Assembly (NCBI GenBank): GCA_023376005.1
Contig: CM042145.1
Span: 13,986,241-14,050,240 of the forward strand
DNA: 64,000 bases
Reading direction: 5' to 3'
Source of the DNA: Doryteuthis pealeii
Taxonomy: Eukaryota > Mollusca > Cephalopoda > Myopsida > Loliginidae
The notes under the pieces are model-generated. The model searched no databases. It saw only the letters and a program-made list of their open reading frames with translations, and had not been told where the DNA came from. The translations under genes and the position numbers were made by a program. Below are positions 1-9,689 of the stretch, one piece after another (position 1 is the stretch's first letter; each line of letters starts with the position of its first letter).

Positions 1-260
1 AAGATTATCAATTATCTCCTACCTTGCTTTTATCTTCTCTTTGTTGCTCATTTGTGTTTTTATCTAAGTGTTTGTAGGGATTACCTCCCTTACCTGCTGA
101 CGATTCTGCTATTTGGGCACTAGGGGACACAAAAGGTATATATTTTCCTGACCTCCCACCAGGCCAGATTAGCATAAAGTTTTTTTTTAATGTGGGGAAC
201 CATGCACATACCAAAGCTCATGCCCAGAGCAAAAAATGACTCATCCTATTGTGATTGTCT
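1..260 (+). repeat. Dispersed repeat X, 5' portion
   Basis: The stretch around 140-235 (containing CCTGACCTCCCACCAGGCC, then a T-rich tract and AACCATGCACA) matches the reverse complement of 9860-9985. The rest of the family (see 1515-1670) follows only after 1.25 kb of other sequence, so this copy looks interrupted. A short minus-strand reading frame over it is not recognisable as a known protein. Confidence 0.6.
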
Positions 261-728
261 AGCAGTTATTCTGTGGTATGTAGGTTATAGGTAATTTTTA
301 TGTGAAATGTAACATTAAAGAAACAAGCAAAACAGTACAAATAATCACTAAGAAGTTTGAGTCATAATAAAACTTGTCCTTTAAATGTGTATTATAAATT
401 GTATCAAATGAACAACAAGTTACAAAGGTGTGGTTTGGTTAATGGATTTCCATTTTACAAATTCTTATTAGTGTTAAAACTTACTTGTATTTGCTCACCT
501 GGTTCGAGGAGGATTGGTATTCATGACTTGTCTGTTCGTAGGCCACTGCTTTTTGGCTCATTCTGCTGCTATCTCCCTTCTCCCTCCTCCGAATATCTGT
601 TAGTTCGGGGGAGTTTTGAATTTTGGCGTTGGTCAGTCTGGCTTTGTCTATTTTTAGATTTTCCTTTTTTCTTTGTTCCATAAACCTGGTCTAACAAGAA
701 TCTACAGCTCATGAACCATTACAATTCT
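261..728. other. No gene recognised
   Basis: AT-rich sequence shared with A2 (about 23700-24177). Short open frames on both strands overlap here, but none has recognisable motifs or codon structure and they shift between the copies. I see no regulatory signal. Confidence 0.5.
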
Positions 729-1100
729 AAGGCTAAGTTTTAATTTTAAAGGTTTATCATAGAACAAAACAATGACTTACAATATAATTGTCCTTTCTAT
801 ATATAGTCACATGGTGTAATGGTTAGAGTCGTATGAAATGGACTCGTTGACCCGAGTTCAAATCCTGGACAAGGCTGTTTGCATTTCACATAGCGCTAAT
901 ACCCTTGGGAAAGATATAAATCAAACTACTCTCCCTCCAGCTATGGGTAAATAGTAGGGCAGACTGGGCTCTTTAACTCTGAATTCAAATCTAGTAAACT
1001 CTGCTTAAGAAATTGACCTTGTGTCACATTCTACTTGTGTGGAGGGGTTGGTAAATATATATAGAGAGAGAGTCAGGTTTGAGAGACCTACCAGTCTGAT
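729..1100 (+). other. 372-bp segment present in A1, absent in A2
   Basis: A1 reads ACAATTCT, then 372 extra bases, then GGGGAAGGAATAAGG. A2 joins the same flanks directly at 24177/24178, and the right arm, which derives from A2, also lacks the segment. No target-site duplication is visible at the edges. The segment contains a tRNA-like head and one arm of an inverted repeat with 1275-1445, so loss from A2 is as likely as gain in A1. Confidence 0.85.
806..877 (+). repeat. tRNA-derived SINE head
   Basis: An A-box match (TGGTGTAATGG, 812-822) and a perfect B-box match (GTTCAAATCC, 856-865) are spaced as in a tRNA-type RNA polymerase III promoter. No full cloverleaf forms and unrelated sequence follows, so this is better read as a SINE promoter than a tRNA gene. 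It lies in the segment missing from A2. Confidence 0.7.
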
Positions 1101-1445
1101 GGGGAAGGAATAAGGATATCTTGTATCTTCTATTATCTGTCCTCTCAGATATGAATTCTTTCAACCTTATTATGGAGCTGGTCCATTGATGTCAGTCGAA
1201 TATGAGTGCCAAAAGTACTGGGTGCAACACATGATTGCTGTGTCCAATCACAGAAAGGCTTTCCCTCACTTAACTCCTTATATATATTTACCAACCCCTC
1301 CACATGAGCAAGATACAACACACAGTCCATTTCTTAAGTGGATTTTAACAGGTTTGAATTCAGAGTTTTCCATCTCCTAGACTGGTTGCATAACCAAAGT
1401 TAAAGAGCCCAGTCTGCCCTACTATTTACCCATAGCTGGAGGAAG
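925..1445. repeat. Inverted pair of a 150-bp repeat
   Basis: Positions 925-1065 are an imperfect reverse complement of about 1275-1445. Both contain the block reading CTCCAGCTATGGGTAAATAG on one strand and end in a TATATA run next to GGAGGGGTTGG. The left arm is absent in A2 together with 729-1100. This looks like two opposed SINE-type copies. The frames across it are not protein genes. Confidence 0.7.
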
Positions 1446-1514
1446 AATAGTTAACTTAACTCCATATATAGAAGCATATTTTATTGACCCAACAGTCCGA
1501 TCAGTATTCCCCTT

Positions 1515-1670
1515 TAGGGGTGCCTCAGGTACTAGGCAATAAACCTGTCCCTTACCCCTTTTAGGCATAAGGGCAGGTGCTGTCTGGGGGTATGGCCTGC
1601 TGGGACCATTCAAGTTACTTTACCTTACTCACTGGATCAGAAACTGGGGACTCTGTGCCAAGTAAGTAAT
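1515..1670 (+). repeat. Dispersed repeat X, 3' portion
   Basis: Matches the reverse complement of about 9700-9850, with the shared motifs GGTGCCTCAGGTAC, CAATAAACCTG and CTTACCCCTTTTAG. Together with 1-260 it represents one family interrupted by 1.25 kb. The class is not identified. Confidence 0.6.
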
Positions 1671-1785
1671 TACCTTCATGTACGGGGTGGCAAGAGGTTT
1701 TGTGTTTTAGGTTTAAAAGGTGGGCTGGTTATTTGTGGTGTGTGTTCTTAGGGTTTGCTTTTAACCCCATCATATTTGATGGTCA

Positions 1786-2088
1786 TGCTGAAAAGAAAGG
1801 AATTCAAGGAAAGAAAAAGAAAGAGACAAAGACAGAAGGTGGTTTTATAATTTAGGCTTTATTCACTGGTCGTAGCCACCATGTGGAAAGGAAATATCTC
1901 CCTGGCCAGTAGTAGTGTCTAGACACAGTTAAGGCCTAAACTCGAATAACTGAGAGATTCTCTTGGGGGTCAGAAGTGGGACCTTTTTTTCTGCACATGC
2001 TCAAAGGGTTCTTTCGGTGAAGGCTCATGGGAGTTTTTTTTTTTTTAATCTTTAATTATTATTTTAATTTGATTTTAATCCCCACACA
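1786..2088 (-). repeat. LTR-like repeat (solo), reverse orientation
   Basis: Read on the minus strand it begins TGTGTGGGGATTAAAA and ends CTTTTCAGCA, so it has TG...CA ends. An AATAAAGCCTAA polyadenylation-like signal lies about 80 bp before the end, the arrangement of a retrotransposon LTR. Related copies lie at 2743-3061 and 17336-17598. No gag or pol coding sequence adjoins it, and flanking 5-bp duplications are not visible. Superfamily is not determined. Confidence 0.6.
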
Positions 2089-2263
2089 TGTCTGCTAATG
2101 ACCACTAGAGGGAGTGGTCAAAGTAGCTTATAAAAGACTGTGGCAAAGTGAAACATTCTCTTTTTTCAACCTCGATAATACCTTGAAACAGATATTCCTG
2201 TCTATAGACAGGGGGCTTTGTGCCCCCAACAAGCTCATGTCGCATGGCACACAGTATCATTTC

Positions 2264-2603
2264 CAGAGATGCCGATAGGTACGTGTCTTGCATCTTTGAC
2301 ACATAAAAATCTAAAAGGACACAGTAAAATCATGTCCATGTATCCCATTGTTTTTCTTTTTTCTTCCCTCACCATTTCAAGCTAACTGTAAATACATTTC
2401 AATAGTTTCTTAGAAAATAATCACACAGGATAGATTACAATGTAAGAGTTAGATGGCTTTTGTTGTTTCCCTAGATCATAAATAAAAACCCTACAATCTA
2501 TTAAGAAACTTTAGTTGGGACCCATAAATTTTCCTGGGGCCTCATTCACAGCAAATATGTGTGTCCTAGGATGCACTAAATCAAAAAGCTATCAGCATCA
2601 CTG
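2264..2603 (+). mobile_element. MITE-like repeat Y (hAT-style termini)
   Basis: 340-bp repeat with short inverted ends: CAGAGATGCCGATAG at the left and, reverse-complemented, CAGTGATGCTGATAG at the right. Other copies are at 11599-11930 and, reversed, 10335-10608. The CAG...CTG ends suggest a non-autonomous hAT, but the flanking 8 bp do not match, so the class is tentative. Confidence 0.5.
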
Positions 2604-2742
2604 ATTTTTTAGATATGCAAGTCTTTATTCAAAACTTCTATTTCTCTTACATGGACTAAAGATGCTGCAACCTATACACAAGGACATTTCTTTATTCAAC
2701 ACTCAGGAACACTGACAGTAGTAGGAATGGGGTACTTACTAC

Positions 2743-3061
2743 TGTGGGGATTAAAAAAATACGAAAATAAAAAAAAATTAAAAAAACAACAAACTCCCAT
2801 GGGGCCTTGACCGGAAGAACCCCTTTGCAACCCTTTGCGCATGTCCAACAAAAAGGACTGACTCCCTACTCCAAAAAGGATACCTCGGTCATTTGAATCT
2901 AGGCCGCAACAGAGGGTAGTCGTTTTCCTAGCCAAGGGACATATCCCCTTGGCTACAGCCGACTATGCCCCATTCAATAAAGCCTAAGTCGTAAAACTAC
3001 CTCTTGACTTTGTCTCTTTCCTTTCTCGTGCCTTTTTGTTCCTAAATTCCATTTCAGCTCA
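2743..3061 (+). repeat. LTR-like repeat (solo)
   Basis: Starts TGTGGGGATTAAAA and ends TTTCAGCTCA. An ATAAAGCCTAAG signal lies near 2978. It is diverged from 1786-2088, which lies about 650 bp away in opposite orientation, so the two do not bracket one retrotransposon. There is no internal coding region. Confidence 0.6.
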
Positions 3062-3689
3062 CCAGCCCAGAAGAAGCAAGAACCAGCTTTTATTGGGGAC
3101 AAGACACCAGCACAAACAAACCATAAAATAGCCCCATACTACTCAGATAAATCCCCAAATGGGTTAGAAGAGTCTCCTTAGACTTAGTCAGCAACCCATC
3201 TAAGTCAAGGAAAGACCGACACAAAACCTCTGCTGTATAGCGGCTTTGCCTTGTCCCAAGGAAAGGCTAGGGGAGTAAACCCCGAAAATAAATCAGGAGC
3301 TGGAGTCCCTAAAGTGGTGTGACGCTGAAATTCAGTGCTACCCAGCAACTCCTGTGACGCTACCGCTACCAAATTGCATTGGTTCCTTACCTTTCCTTTA
3401 TATCACAGCGGCAGTGTGGAGAGGGGGGATTTGCTGCTTGGGCAACAACTCATCCTCCATATGAACCCGCCCAGGCCACATTTGGACACTACTCCATTGT
3501 CTCCCGTAGACAGAAGAATGCCAACCAACCAACCATGTATATCAAGGACTCAACAAATTTCTAAAGATTCTTTGAATCTTTATTATAACAATCATACAAT
3601 AGGTCGTGTTCACTTCCACCAGTGTCTTTGGGATAAATGTCCCATATCAATATCCTACCAGTATACTACACTATCTAACACAAATAATT
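3062..3689. other. No gene recognised
   Basis: Shared with A2. It includes a tail-like motif (TTTGGACACTACTCCATTGT, near 3480) that also occurs at the ends of the LINE-2 fragments at 8.9 and 21.8 kb, suggesting another worn 3' end. The open frame from 3335 shows no domain and its length differs in A2. Confidence 0.45.
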
Positions 3690-4345
3690 TTCAAACAGAT
3701 CTATTTGACCCATAGATGGGACCCTGACAGGTACTACCACTCCAAGTTTGGTTTGGTTTGGTTTGTTTTATGGCATATCAACCTTGGTGGGTCATTTAAT
3801 GCCGACAAAATTTTGAAAGATTGTAGCGATAGTTTGGAATAAATTTTTATAAACTCACCTTTTTGTAAACAAATTTTCTATTTAACCCATATATGGGACT
3901 CTAACAAGTAATACCACTCTGGGTCTGAGTGGACCATGGAGCAATGGTGATGAAGGGGTGCTCCACATTCTCTAGACCTCCAGAACTGGAACCTCACCAT
4001 CAGTTAGAGTTTAGCGTCACACCCAGGACATGAAGACCCTCAGTCACCACCTTCTAGCACCCATATGATAAAAAGGGTTGGGGTTTGCAATAGGGCTGGG
4101 ACAATCATATAGGTGCTAGGGCTTGACGTAACCAACCGATTGATCAGAGGGGGGGCCTCTCCAACCATTCCAGGTCAGAGGGGACCTAGGAGTAATGACA
4201 ATGAAGAAGTATTCTATACTCCCCAGATCTTTAGAACTAGAACCTCACAATCAGATGCAGTTTAGTGTCATACAAAGGACACCCTTTTTTGGTGGGGTGG
4301 GGTCTTACCCCTCAGCTGGGAATACAGTCAGTGTAATCTAAGCCC
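3690..4345 (+). repeat. Repeat S nested inside another repeat S
   Basis: An outer S copy (ACCCATAGATGGGACC near 3708, up to CCACTCCA) is interrupted at about 3748. It resumes near 4164 with GGTCAGAGGGGACC, exactly where the consensus continues. The insert of about 415 bp is itself S: a head with GGCATATCAACCTTGGTGGG and TAATGCCGACAAA, then CCCATATATGGGAC, then CAGAACTGGAACCTCACCATC. S recurs at least six times in the left half of the window. It has no coding capacity. The class is unknown, and a SINE or a long non-autonomous element are both possible. Confidence 0.65.
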
Positions 4346-4357
4346 CACCGACATGGA

Positions 4358-4423
4358 GACTGTTTAGCTCAGTTGGTAGAGCACTCACCTAGGAATCACA
4401 AGGTTCTGGGTTTTATATCAGTC
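4358..4423 (+). repeat. tRNA-like sequence (degenerate)
   Basis: Contains TAGCTCAGTTGGTAGAGC (a perfect D-arm and A-box), a CTAGGAA loop in the anticodon position and a degenerate B-box, GGTTCTGGGTT. GACTG and CAGTC at the ends can pair as an acceptor stem. The T-arm is broken, so a working tRNA is unlikely. It follows the S repeat directly and may be the head of a further SINE. Confidence 0.55.
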
Positions 4424-4595
4424 CCTGCCAACTCAGCGTATGAGTAGCACAGCTTGGGTAATCTGATCTGTGCAGTAAAATGTGTAACTGATGGGAGGTG
4501 TGGTGCTCAACCTCAGTAAAAACAAACTCCCTGGAATAGCGCTAGCGAAAAGGGGATAGACTCTCTTGTTGTACGGCTGATACCAACAACTTCAT

Positions 4596-4682
4596 TTGAA
4601 AGTTTAGTAAAAAACTTTTGAATGTATAATGTTTGCAATACATTCAAAAGTTGTTGTTGTTTTTTTTTACTAAACTTTCAAT
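4596..4682. repeat. Short foldback hairpin
   Basis: TTGAAAGTTTAGTAAAAAAC followed by TTTTGAATGTA pairs with the reverse complement at 4639-4682, leaving a loop of about 12 bases plus an extra GTT-rich bulge. The same structure is at 27624-27709. It is probably a small palindromic MITE core. No duplication is visible at its edges. Confidence 0.7.
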
Positions 4683-5049
4683 TATCTAACTTAAAAACTT
4701 TTATGTTAATGTAAAATCAAGGGCATATTACAAGAAATAAAAATCGATTACACCCTGTCACTCCAGTGGGTCTAAAACTGACCGCATGGTGAAAGAAAGG
4801 AAACTAAAGAGGTTGTTTCAATTAATTTCCACAATGATGTATGTTGACACCATATAAATTTTTGGGTGTCTGTTGAAGAGCGATGTGTAACAAACTAATT
4901 TGGGAGGACATTGATTGATCCTGAGTTCAGCTCTCAGTGGCTCACTAACTACTGTCCTTGTGTCAGACTAAGAAAAAACTGATTTACACATCTCAGACTA
5001 TTGTCATCATCTTGGTGGTTATATTCATTGTATTTCAACCCCCTCATTT
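4683..5049. other. No gene recognised
   Basis: AT-rich and nearly identical in A2. No motif, repeat boundary or open frame of note. Confidence 0.5.
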
Positions 5050-5410
5050 TGTCAGGTAAGAGTGTAACACTGGACCCTGACAAGAGAACAGTAGCCGTCC
5101 TTGGTACACACAAAATCTTGAATTTTTAAATTAAATTTGTAGCATAGGATTTTAGGGTTGTATTGCTTTAAACACTCAAAATATATTTTGCATTCCAAAC
5201 ACTGAATTATCTCCCTTGCTTCATATTTTGATCACTACTACCATGTAAGTATGGCCATCAAAATGAGGCATACATTAAAAAAAAAAAAAAAACTAATTTA
5301 TAAAATTTAAAATCTTGCATTAGATTCAAAATTAATTTTATAAAGTATGGACATGCCTCATCCAAGTAGCCTAACTTTTCTTTTTGTGTGTGTGTGTGTG
5401 TGTGGATCCT
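5050..5410 (+). repeat. Dispersed repeat W
   Basis: Matches 10856-11232 in the same orientation. Shared landmarks run in order: GACAAGAGAACAGTAGCC, CACACAAAATCTTGAATTTT, TTGCATTCCAAACACTGAAT, CTTGCATTAGATTCAAAATT, then TGGATCCTCAAGA. The copies differ clearly, so this is older than the A1/A2 split. It includes a (GT)n run at 5386-5404. Class unknown. Confidence 0.7.
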
Positions 5411-5483
5411 CAAGAAATGCATTCTAGGGTTGAATTGCTTTAAACATCCAAAAAATATTTTGCATTCCAAACTCAGAATTATC

Positions 5484-6690
5484 TTGACTCCTCAAGCATT
5501 TCTACCAGTGCTGCCTCCACAACATCCACTGGAGCAGGGATCACCAAACTTTTTTCACTATGGGCTAGATAATTGAAAAAATAACAAGCGCAGGCCACAT
5601 TATTATTGTATTCAATACTTGTTAGCCAGAACAAAAGCTCTGAGAAAAAGATGTAAAACAAAATTTATCTTACCATGTTATATTTATGGATGAGTGGCAT
5701 AAGATGCACAATAAACAAATTTAACCAACATATTTATTTTCAAAACATTATCAAAGAATGCAACATTAGTAGAAAGGTTTAGTGAGATTTGTGAAACTGA
5801 AGTTTGCCTTTCAAGATATCGTCAATGTTTGGTTTGGAATTGCTACATCCAATCAAGAGAATTGCTTTCAAATGTTTATCAGTCAATTTCATTCGATAGG
5901 TTGATTTCACATATTTCAATTTTGAAAAGGCTTGCTCGCATAATGCGTATCAAGGGAAATGCTCATACGTACAAAATTTTGTAACCTACCTACAGTAGTC
6001 AAGTCCATGAAGATGTAGTAAGCTTAACATGATATTTAAATTTAAATGGTATCAGAACATCTCACGGTCCATACGTTTTAACAAATAAATTCAAGTACTG
6101 TCGGCGGGCCTGATAAAATGCCTTCACAGGTCAGATCCACTCCGCCGGCCGTAGTTTGGTGACCTCTGCACTGGAGTGACTTTGTCACTAATATTGAAGT
6201 CCTTGAACAGGTGAAGATCACCAGCCTCAAGACCATGCTATTAAAATCCCAGCTATGCTGGGCAGAACACATCTCCACCATTGCTTGCTCAAGATCACAT
6301 TCTGTGGTAAACTCTCTACTAGTCATCGTGACAGAGGGGCACCAAAGAAGCGATGCATGGACTGCTTGAAAAAATCCCTTGGTGCCTACGACATCAACCA
6401 TTGTTCCACCCTAGTCGAGAACCGTGATGCCTGGCGTCTTACCACTAACCATGATGTCTCCTCCATTAAAAACACCTGCATGTCTATTCTCAAGGACAAA
6501 AGACATACAAGGAAGACCCATAAGACAATGCCATCAAATTCTGACCAGACCTTCAGCTGCTGCTGATGCAAACATTTCTGCCAGTCCTGCATAAGCATTA
6601 TCAACCACAAACATGCCTGCAGTCAATACGAACCCCCCCCCCCTTAATCTTCGGTCATGAAGCCAAGCCATGATGATGATAATGATGGTG
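5484..6690 (+). pseudogene. LINE (non-LTR retrotransposon) ORF2 3' end, broken
   Basis: When the hAT-like insert (5535-6168 plus one target copy) is skipped, one frame reads through: HFYQCCLHNIHWSDFVTNI, then VLEQ, then LLKSQLCWAEHIS, and after indels HRDRGAPKKRCMDCLKKS. This is the conserved region after the reverse transcriptase of many LINEs. A Cys/His cluster follows across an in-frame stop near 6566 (C-x2-C, H-x5-C pattern), then the tail TCGGTCATGAAGCCAAGCC and a (GATGAT)n run to about 6700. The copy is 5'-truncated, with stops and frameshifts, so it is dead. Clade not assigned. A2 (28509-29670) keeps some residues lost here. Confidence 0.85.
5535..6168. mobile_element. Non-autonomous hAT-like element with 8-bp target duplication
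   Basis: The left end CAGGGATCACCAAAC and the right end GTTTGGTGACCTCTG are near-perfect terminal inverted repeats. Both sides are flanked by the identical 8-mer CACTGGAG (5527-5534 and 6169-6176), the duplication length made by hAT transposases. The subterminal GGGCC and CCGGCC blocks are also typical. At 634 bp it has no transposase. It interrupts the LINE coding frame. The A2 copy (28560-29141) has lost 52 bp internally but keeps ends and duplication. Confidence 0.93.
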
Positions 6691-6814
6691 ATGATGATGA
6701 TTTCAACCGCTGTACCCTGACCTTCTCCAGGTGTCTTTCTAGGTAAACTTCAGGGAATTTTGAATTATTCAATTAACGGCAGTAAACTGTTCGCATTCTA
6801 CAGTCCATGCTTGT

Positions 6815-7085
6815 TTTGTTTTGTTTTACGGCATTTCAACCTTGGTGGGTTATTTAATGCTGACAAAGTTTTGAAATAAATTCATGCTTAATAGATACTC
6901 AATTTTTATTTTTTAGAAACACATTTTTCTATTTAACCCATAGATGGGACCCTAACAGATACTACCACTCCGGGTCAGAGTGGACCGGGGAGGAATGGTG
7001 ATGAAGGGGTGCTCCACAATCCCCGAGCTCCAGAACTGGAACTTCACCATCACATAGAGTTTAATGTCATTCCCAGGACAACTGT
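6815..7085 (+). repeat. Repeat S, truncated
   Basis: Head (TTTTACGGCATTTCAACCTT, TTAATGCTGACAAAG) followed by CCCATAGATGGGACC and AGAACTGGAACTTCACCATC, ending at CCCAGGACA. The distal third of the family is missing. Confidence 0.65.
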
Positions 7086-7640
7086 CCATGCGTTGGGATA
7101 TTTCATCTATATATTAATACTAGTGTTCCTTAATCTTCTGACCATTATCATATTGCAACACCCTCTGGTTAAAAATGAGACTGTCCAAATCATCCAAGAT
7201 GAAATGCAAAAATGTAAATCCTGATTATCTGGTGTTGCTTATCCGCCAAATTATTATTTCTTATGAGTGTCTTCACCTCAGCTAAATAATGGACCATTCT
7301 GTTTTTATTATAAAGAAAGAAAGGACATGCTAGTCAGAAAAAATATAATAAGAATGAAAGAAAGAGAGTAAGAGAAAGATAGAGAGAGGGGGTGAGAATG
7401 TGAAAATAATAACACTAATCTGTTTCAATCAAGCATAATGAAAAGAGGAAAAGAAGAAAAGAAAGAAAGAAAAAAAGAGTGGGAGAGATAGCTAAATCAA
7501 GATAGATATATTTTTTTACATATTGAACTATTTAGCAATAGTTCTTAAGTAAACATATCAAACATTGTAATAATTAAATTATCATACTGTGGTATATCCA
7601 CAGGTCTTGCTAGTATCAATTAATTTGCCTTACTTATTTC
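7086..7640. other. No gene recognised; purine-rich tract
   Basis: Contains a GA-rich stretch of about 170 bp (7310-7480) made of GAAA and GAGA runs, a simple-sequence region able to form triplex DNA. The remainder is AT-rich. The same is seen in A2. Confidence 0.5.
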
Positions 7641-7645
7641 ACTCT

Positions 7646-7969
7646 CTACACATTGTGGACTGCTATACTCACAACATACACTCCAGCCTTCTTCAGGAGA
7701 CTTTTGTTGTACTCAGTACTCGGGAGCCGTGGATAGAATAAAGGGTTAGGTTCAAAGTTCTGTGATGGCTCTCGATTACGACAAGAAGGTTCTCGAGTTC
7801 GAAAAGGCTCCTGAGTCTGATAAGAAATACCTGAAGAAGGACACATCGGCCAAAACGTTGTACAGATAACTATAAAGATGATGACAATAGTCTGAATAAC
7901 CCAAATGATACTAATTATCAAGCCTCATCTCAAAAATTCAGAGAAATAGTATAGAAATATTGTGCATAT
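7646..7969. repeat. Penelope-like terminal repeat fragment (probable)
   Basis: Contains CCTGAAGAAGGACACATCGG, then CCAAAACGTTGTACAG, ATGACAATAGTCTGAATAAC and CAAGCCTCATCTCAAAAATT. The same blocks flank the GIY-YIG reading frame at 22.8 kb and build the foldbacks at 17.8 and 41.6 kb, which ties this family to Penelope-like elements. The run CTGAAGA...GGCC...AAAA resembles a worn hammerhead ribozyme core. It continues after the Helitron at 8611-8660. Confidence 0.55.
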
Positions 7970-8610
7970 CTTATTATAATGGAGATTGTGGGTTTGTCTG
8001 TCTGTAACTGAAACTATATTACTACACAAGTCACAATTCCCTTTGTTATTTACATCACATTCTACATGATTTTATCTTTATTTAAACCTCAATTATTAAC
8101 AAAATCGTTTTACATCATTAAGACTGTTGACCATATCTACACGCTAATAACATGCAGTTATATTTATATATACAACAAAATTGCAGTTTACAGTGTGAAT
8201 GGGAAGGCTAATTTGCATATTGATCTTAAAAATTTGATTTTAATAAATATATGCTTAGTATTATTAATTTCTAATTGTTTGGTTTTATCTTGATGAATAT
8301 GACCAAAAATCTCTTCAATAAATCTTAAAAGAAATCCATTAACAACATGAAATAACTGTAATATTATTCTTTACTTCCTATTTAAACTAAATAGTTAAAT
8401 TAGGAAAATTTACTAATGAAAGACGGGAGTAATGGAAAATGATGGAAGAGTTAGTTTCAAAGTTGTTCTATTTTTCAATCATACCCCCCTCTGTTCCAAA
8501 TCTTTTTATTTGCATTCTTATTCAGTTTCATTAGCCTTTCTAATTTAATATGATATTTTATTATATTAAAACTTAAATACTTGCACCCGGAGGGTGCATA
8601 TATTTGCTAG
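7970..8610 (+). mobile_element. Non-autonomous Helitron, 641 bp
   Basis: Begins TC and ends CTAG. It carries a 7-bp-stem hairpin (TGCACCC/GGGTGCA, loop GGA, 8582-8598) 12 nt before the end, and sits between A (7969) and T (8611). These are all the structural hallmarks of Helitrons. The empty site is preserved in A2, where ...TGCATA|TAAAAATAAAG... runs uninterrupted at 30896/30897. It has no Rep/helicase coding sequence. A second family member lies at 14645-15225. The insertion is in a Penelope-type repeat. Confidence 0.95.
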
Positions 8611-8611
8611 T

Positions 8612-8883
8612 AAAAATAAAGATGAGGACAACAGTCCAAAAAATTTAAATAATACAATGGTCTGCTAATCTAGCTTGTTAACTATTACACCATGTGAGGG
8701 GTCCATTAAAGCTACTGAAACAGTCAATCTATGGTTGGTAGTAGTAATATTAATATATTAACTGCTTGTGGCGAAGGAGGAGAAAATCACCTGCCTCAAA
8801 AAAAGGATTTGTGCCCAATGTATGATCTGCTGAATGAAAGGAAAAAAAAAAACAAACAAAAAACAAAAACAAAAACATACTTA
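8612..8883. repeat. Rest of the Penelope-like repeat, then no gene
   Basis: 8611-8660 (AATAAAGATGAGGACAACAG) completes the repeat interrupted by the Helitron. The rest up to 8883 is AT-rich with an A/AAC run, with no motif. Confidence 0.45.
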
Positions 8884-9255
8884 CCAGTTTATTATTGTTG
8901 GCACCTTTCTGTCCACTAAGAACGATGGAGTAGTGTCCAAAAAAAAATAAATAAAAATCATCTGTATCTGCGCAAGTGGCCTGTGCAGGCCTTATCCTTG
9001 AGTGACAGCCTTTGGTGCACTGACTGCATACAAACTGTGATGCTTTTTGGGGCTACTGTTTTCTCTCCCTCTTTCTGGCTCTCTTTGCTGTCGGGACTAC
9101 TCTCCTCTCCACCTCATTCCTTGCTTGAGGTGCCAGACCACTCGATTTACTGCATCTAACTCCCACGTGTTTGTGTTAATGTGGCAGATCCTCGGGTCTC
9201 TCCCGCAGACACCTTTAAAGCGTAGGCATGGTCTACCTACTGATTGGGAGCCTTT
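8884..9255 (-). pseudogene. LINE-2 family ORF2 3' end, broken
   Basis: Read on the minus strand: GRPCLRF, then RICHINTNTWELDAVNRV or a close variant, then KRARK, and after a frameshift QFVCSQCTKGCHSR, a C-x2-C zinc-finger start found at the C terminus of many LINE ORF2 proteins. The tail (GGACACTACTCCATCGTTCT on the minus strand) matches the 21.8-kb copy. It is 5'-truncated and frameshifted. Distinct from the LINE at 5.5-6.7 kb. Copies: 21526-21870 (+) and 31150-31528 (-). Confidence 0.75.
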
Positions 9256-9299
9256 TACTAATTCACCATTTGTTTTTTTTAACCACTTTAACTATAACT

Positions 9300-9464
9300 C
9301 AATGTAGGTGAATTTTTGTATCCTCTCTGACTGTCATGACCCATGAAAAACTTTGTCTCCTCAAAAAAAGCTTTTGCTTTTTTTAATGGCTGACAGTGTA
9401 TTTTTTTTGGCCCATGAGCGAGCATAGGTCACATGGTGTAGATTAGAAAGTTGAAATTTTTATC
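9300..9464. other. Spacer with AAAAGC/GCTTTT hairpin
   Basis: Contains AAAAAAAGCTTTTGCTTTTT near 9364, a short self-complementary run. Nothing else seen. Confidence 0.4.
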
Positions 9465-9650
9465 CTTTTTTTTTTTTTGGATGTTGGAATTTTATTTTTA
9501 TCCCCCCCTCCTTTTTTTTTTTTTTTAATTATTTATGTTGGAAATTTACACCCCGCCTCTTTTGATGTTGGAATTTTATTTTTACCTCCCTCTTCTTCTT
9601 TTGATGTTGAATTTTTACCCCTTTTTCTTTTGATGTTGGACTTTTGACGT
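9465..9650 (+). repeat. Degenerate minisatellite, unit about 40 bp
   Basis: About four imperfect units with the core TTTTGATGTTGGAATTTT followed by a pyrimidine run ending in CCCC or CCTCC. Unit length varies because of poly-T and poly-C slippage. The A2 copy is 31748-31935 and the reversed right-arm copy is about 53820-54040. Confidence 0.75.
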
Positions 9651-9689
9651 TTGACTTTGTGATTCTGAATTTTTTACTTCATTTTTTCC

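Noticed and set aside
1786..3061. One LTR retrotransposon bracketed by its two LTRs
   Set aside because: The two LTR-like repeats are in opposite orientation and only about 650 bp apart, with a MITE-like repeat and no gag/pol between them.
4358..4423. Functional tRNA gene
   Set aside because: The D-arm is good but the T-arm/B-box is degenerate and the anticodon stem does not pair properly. A tRNA-derived repeat is more likely.
9047..9307. 86-codon plus-strand frame, conserved in A1 and A2
   Set aside because: It is antisense to the LINE-2 relic, whose minus-strand residues match the better copy at 21.5 kb.
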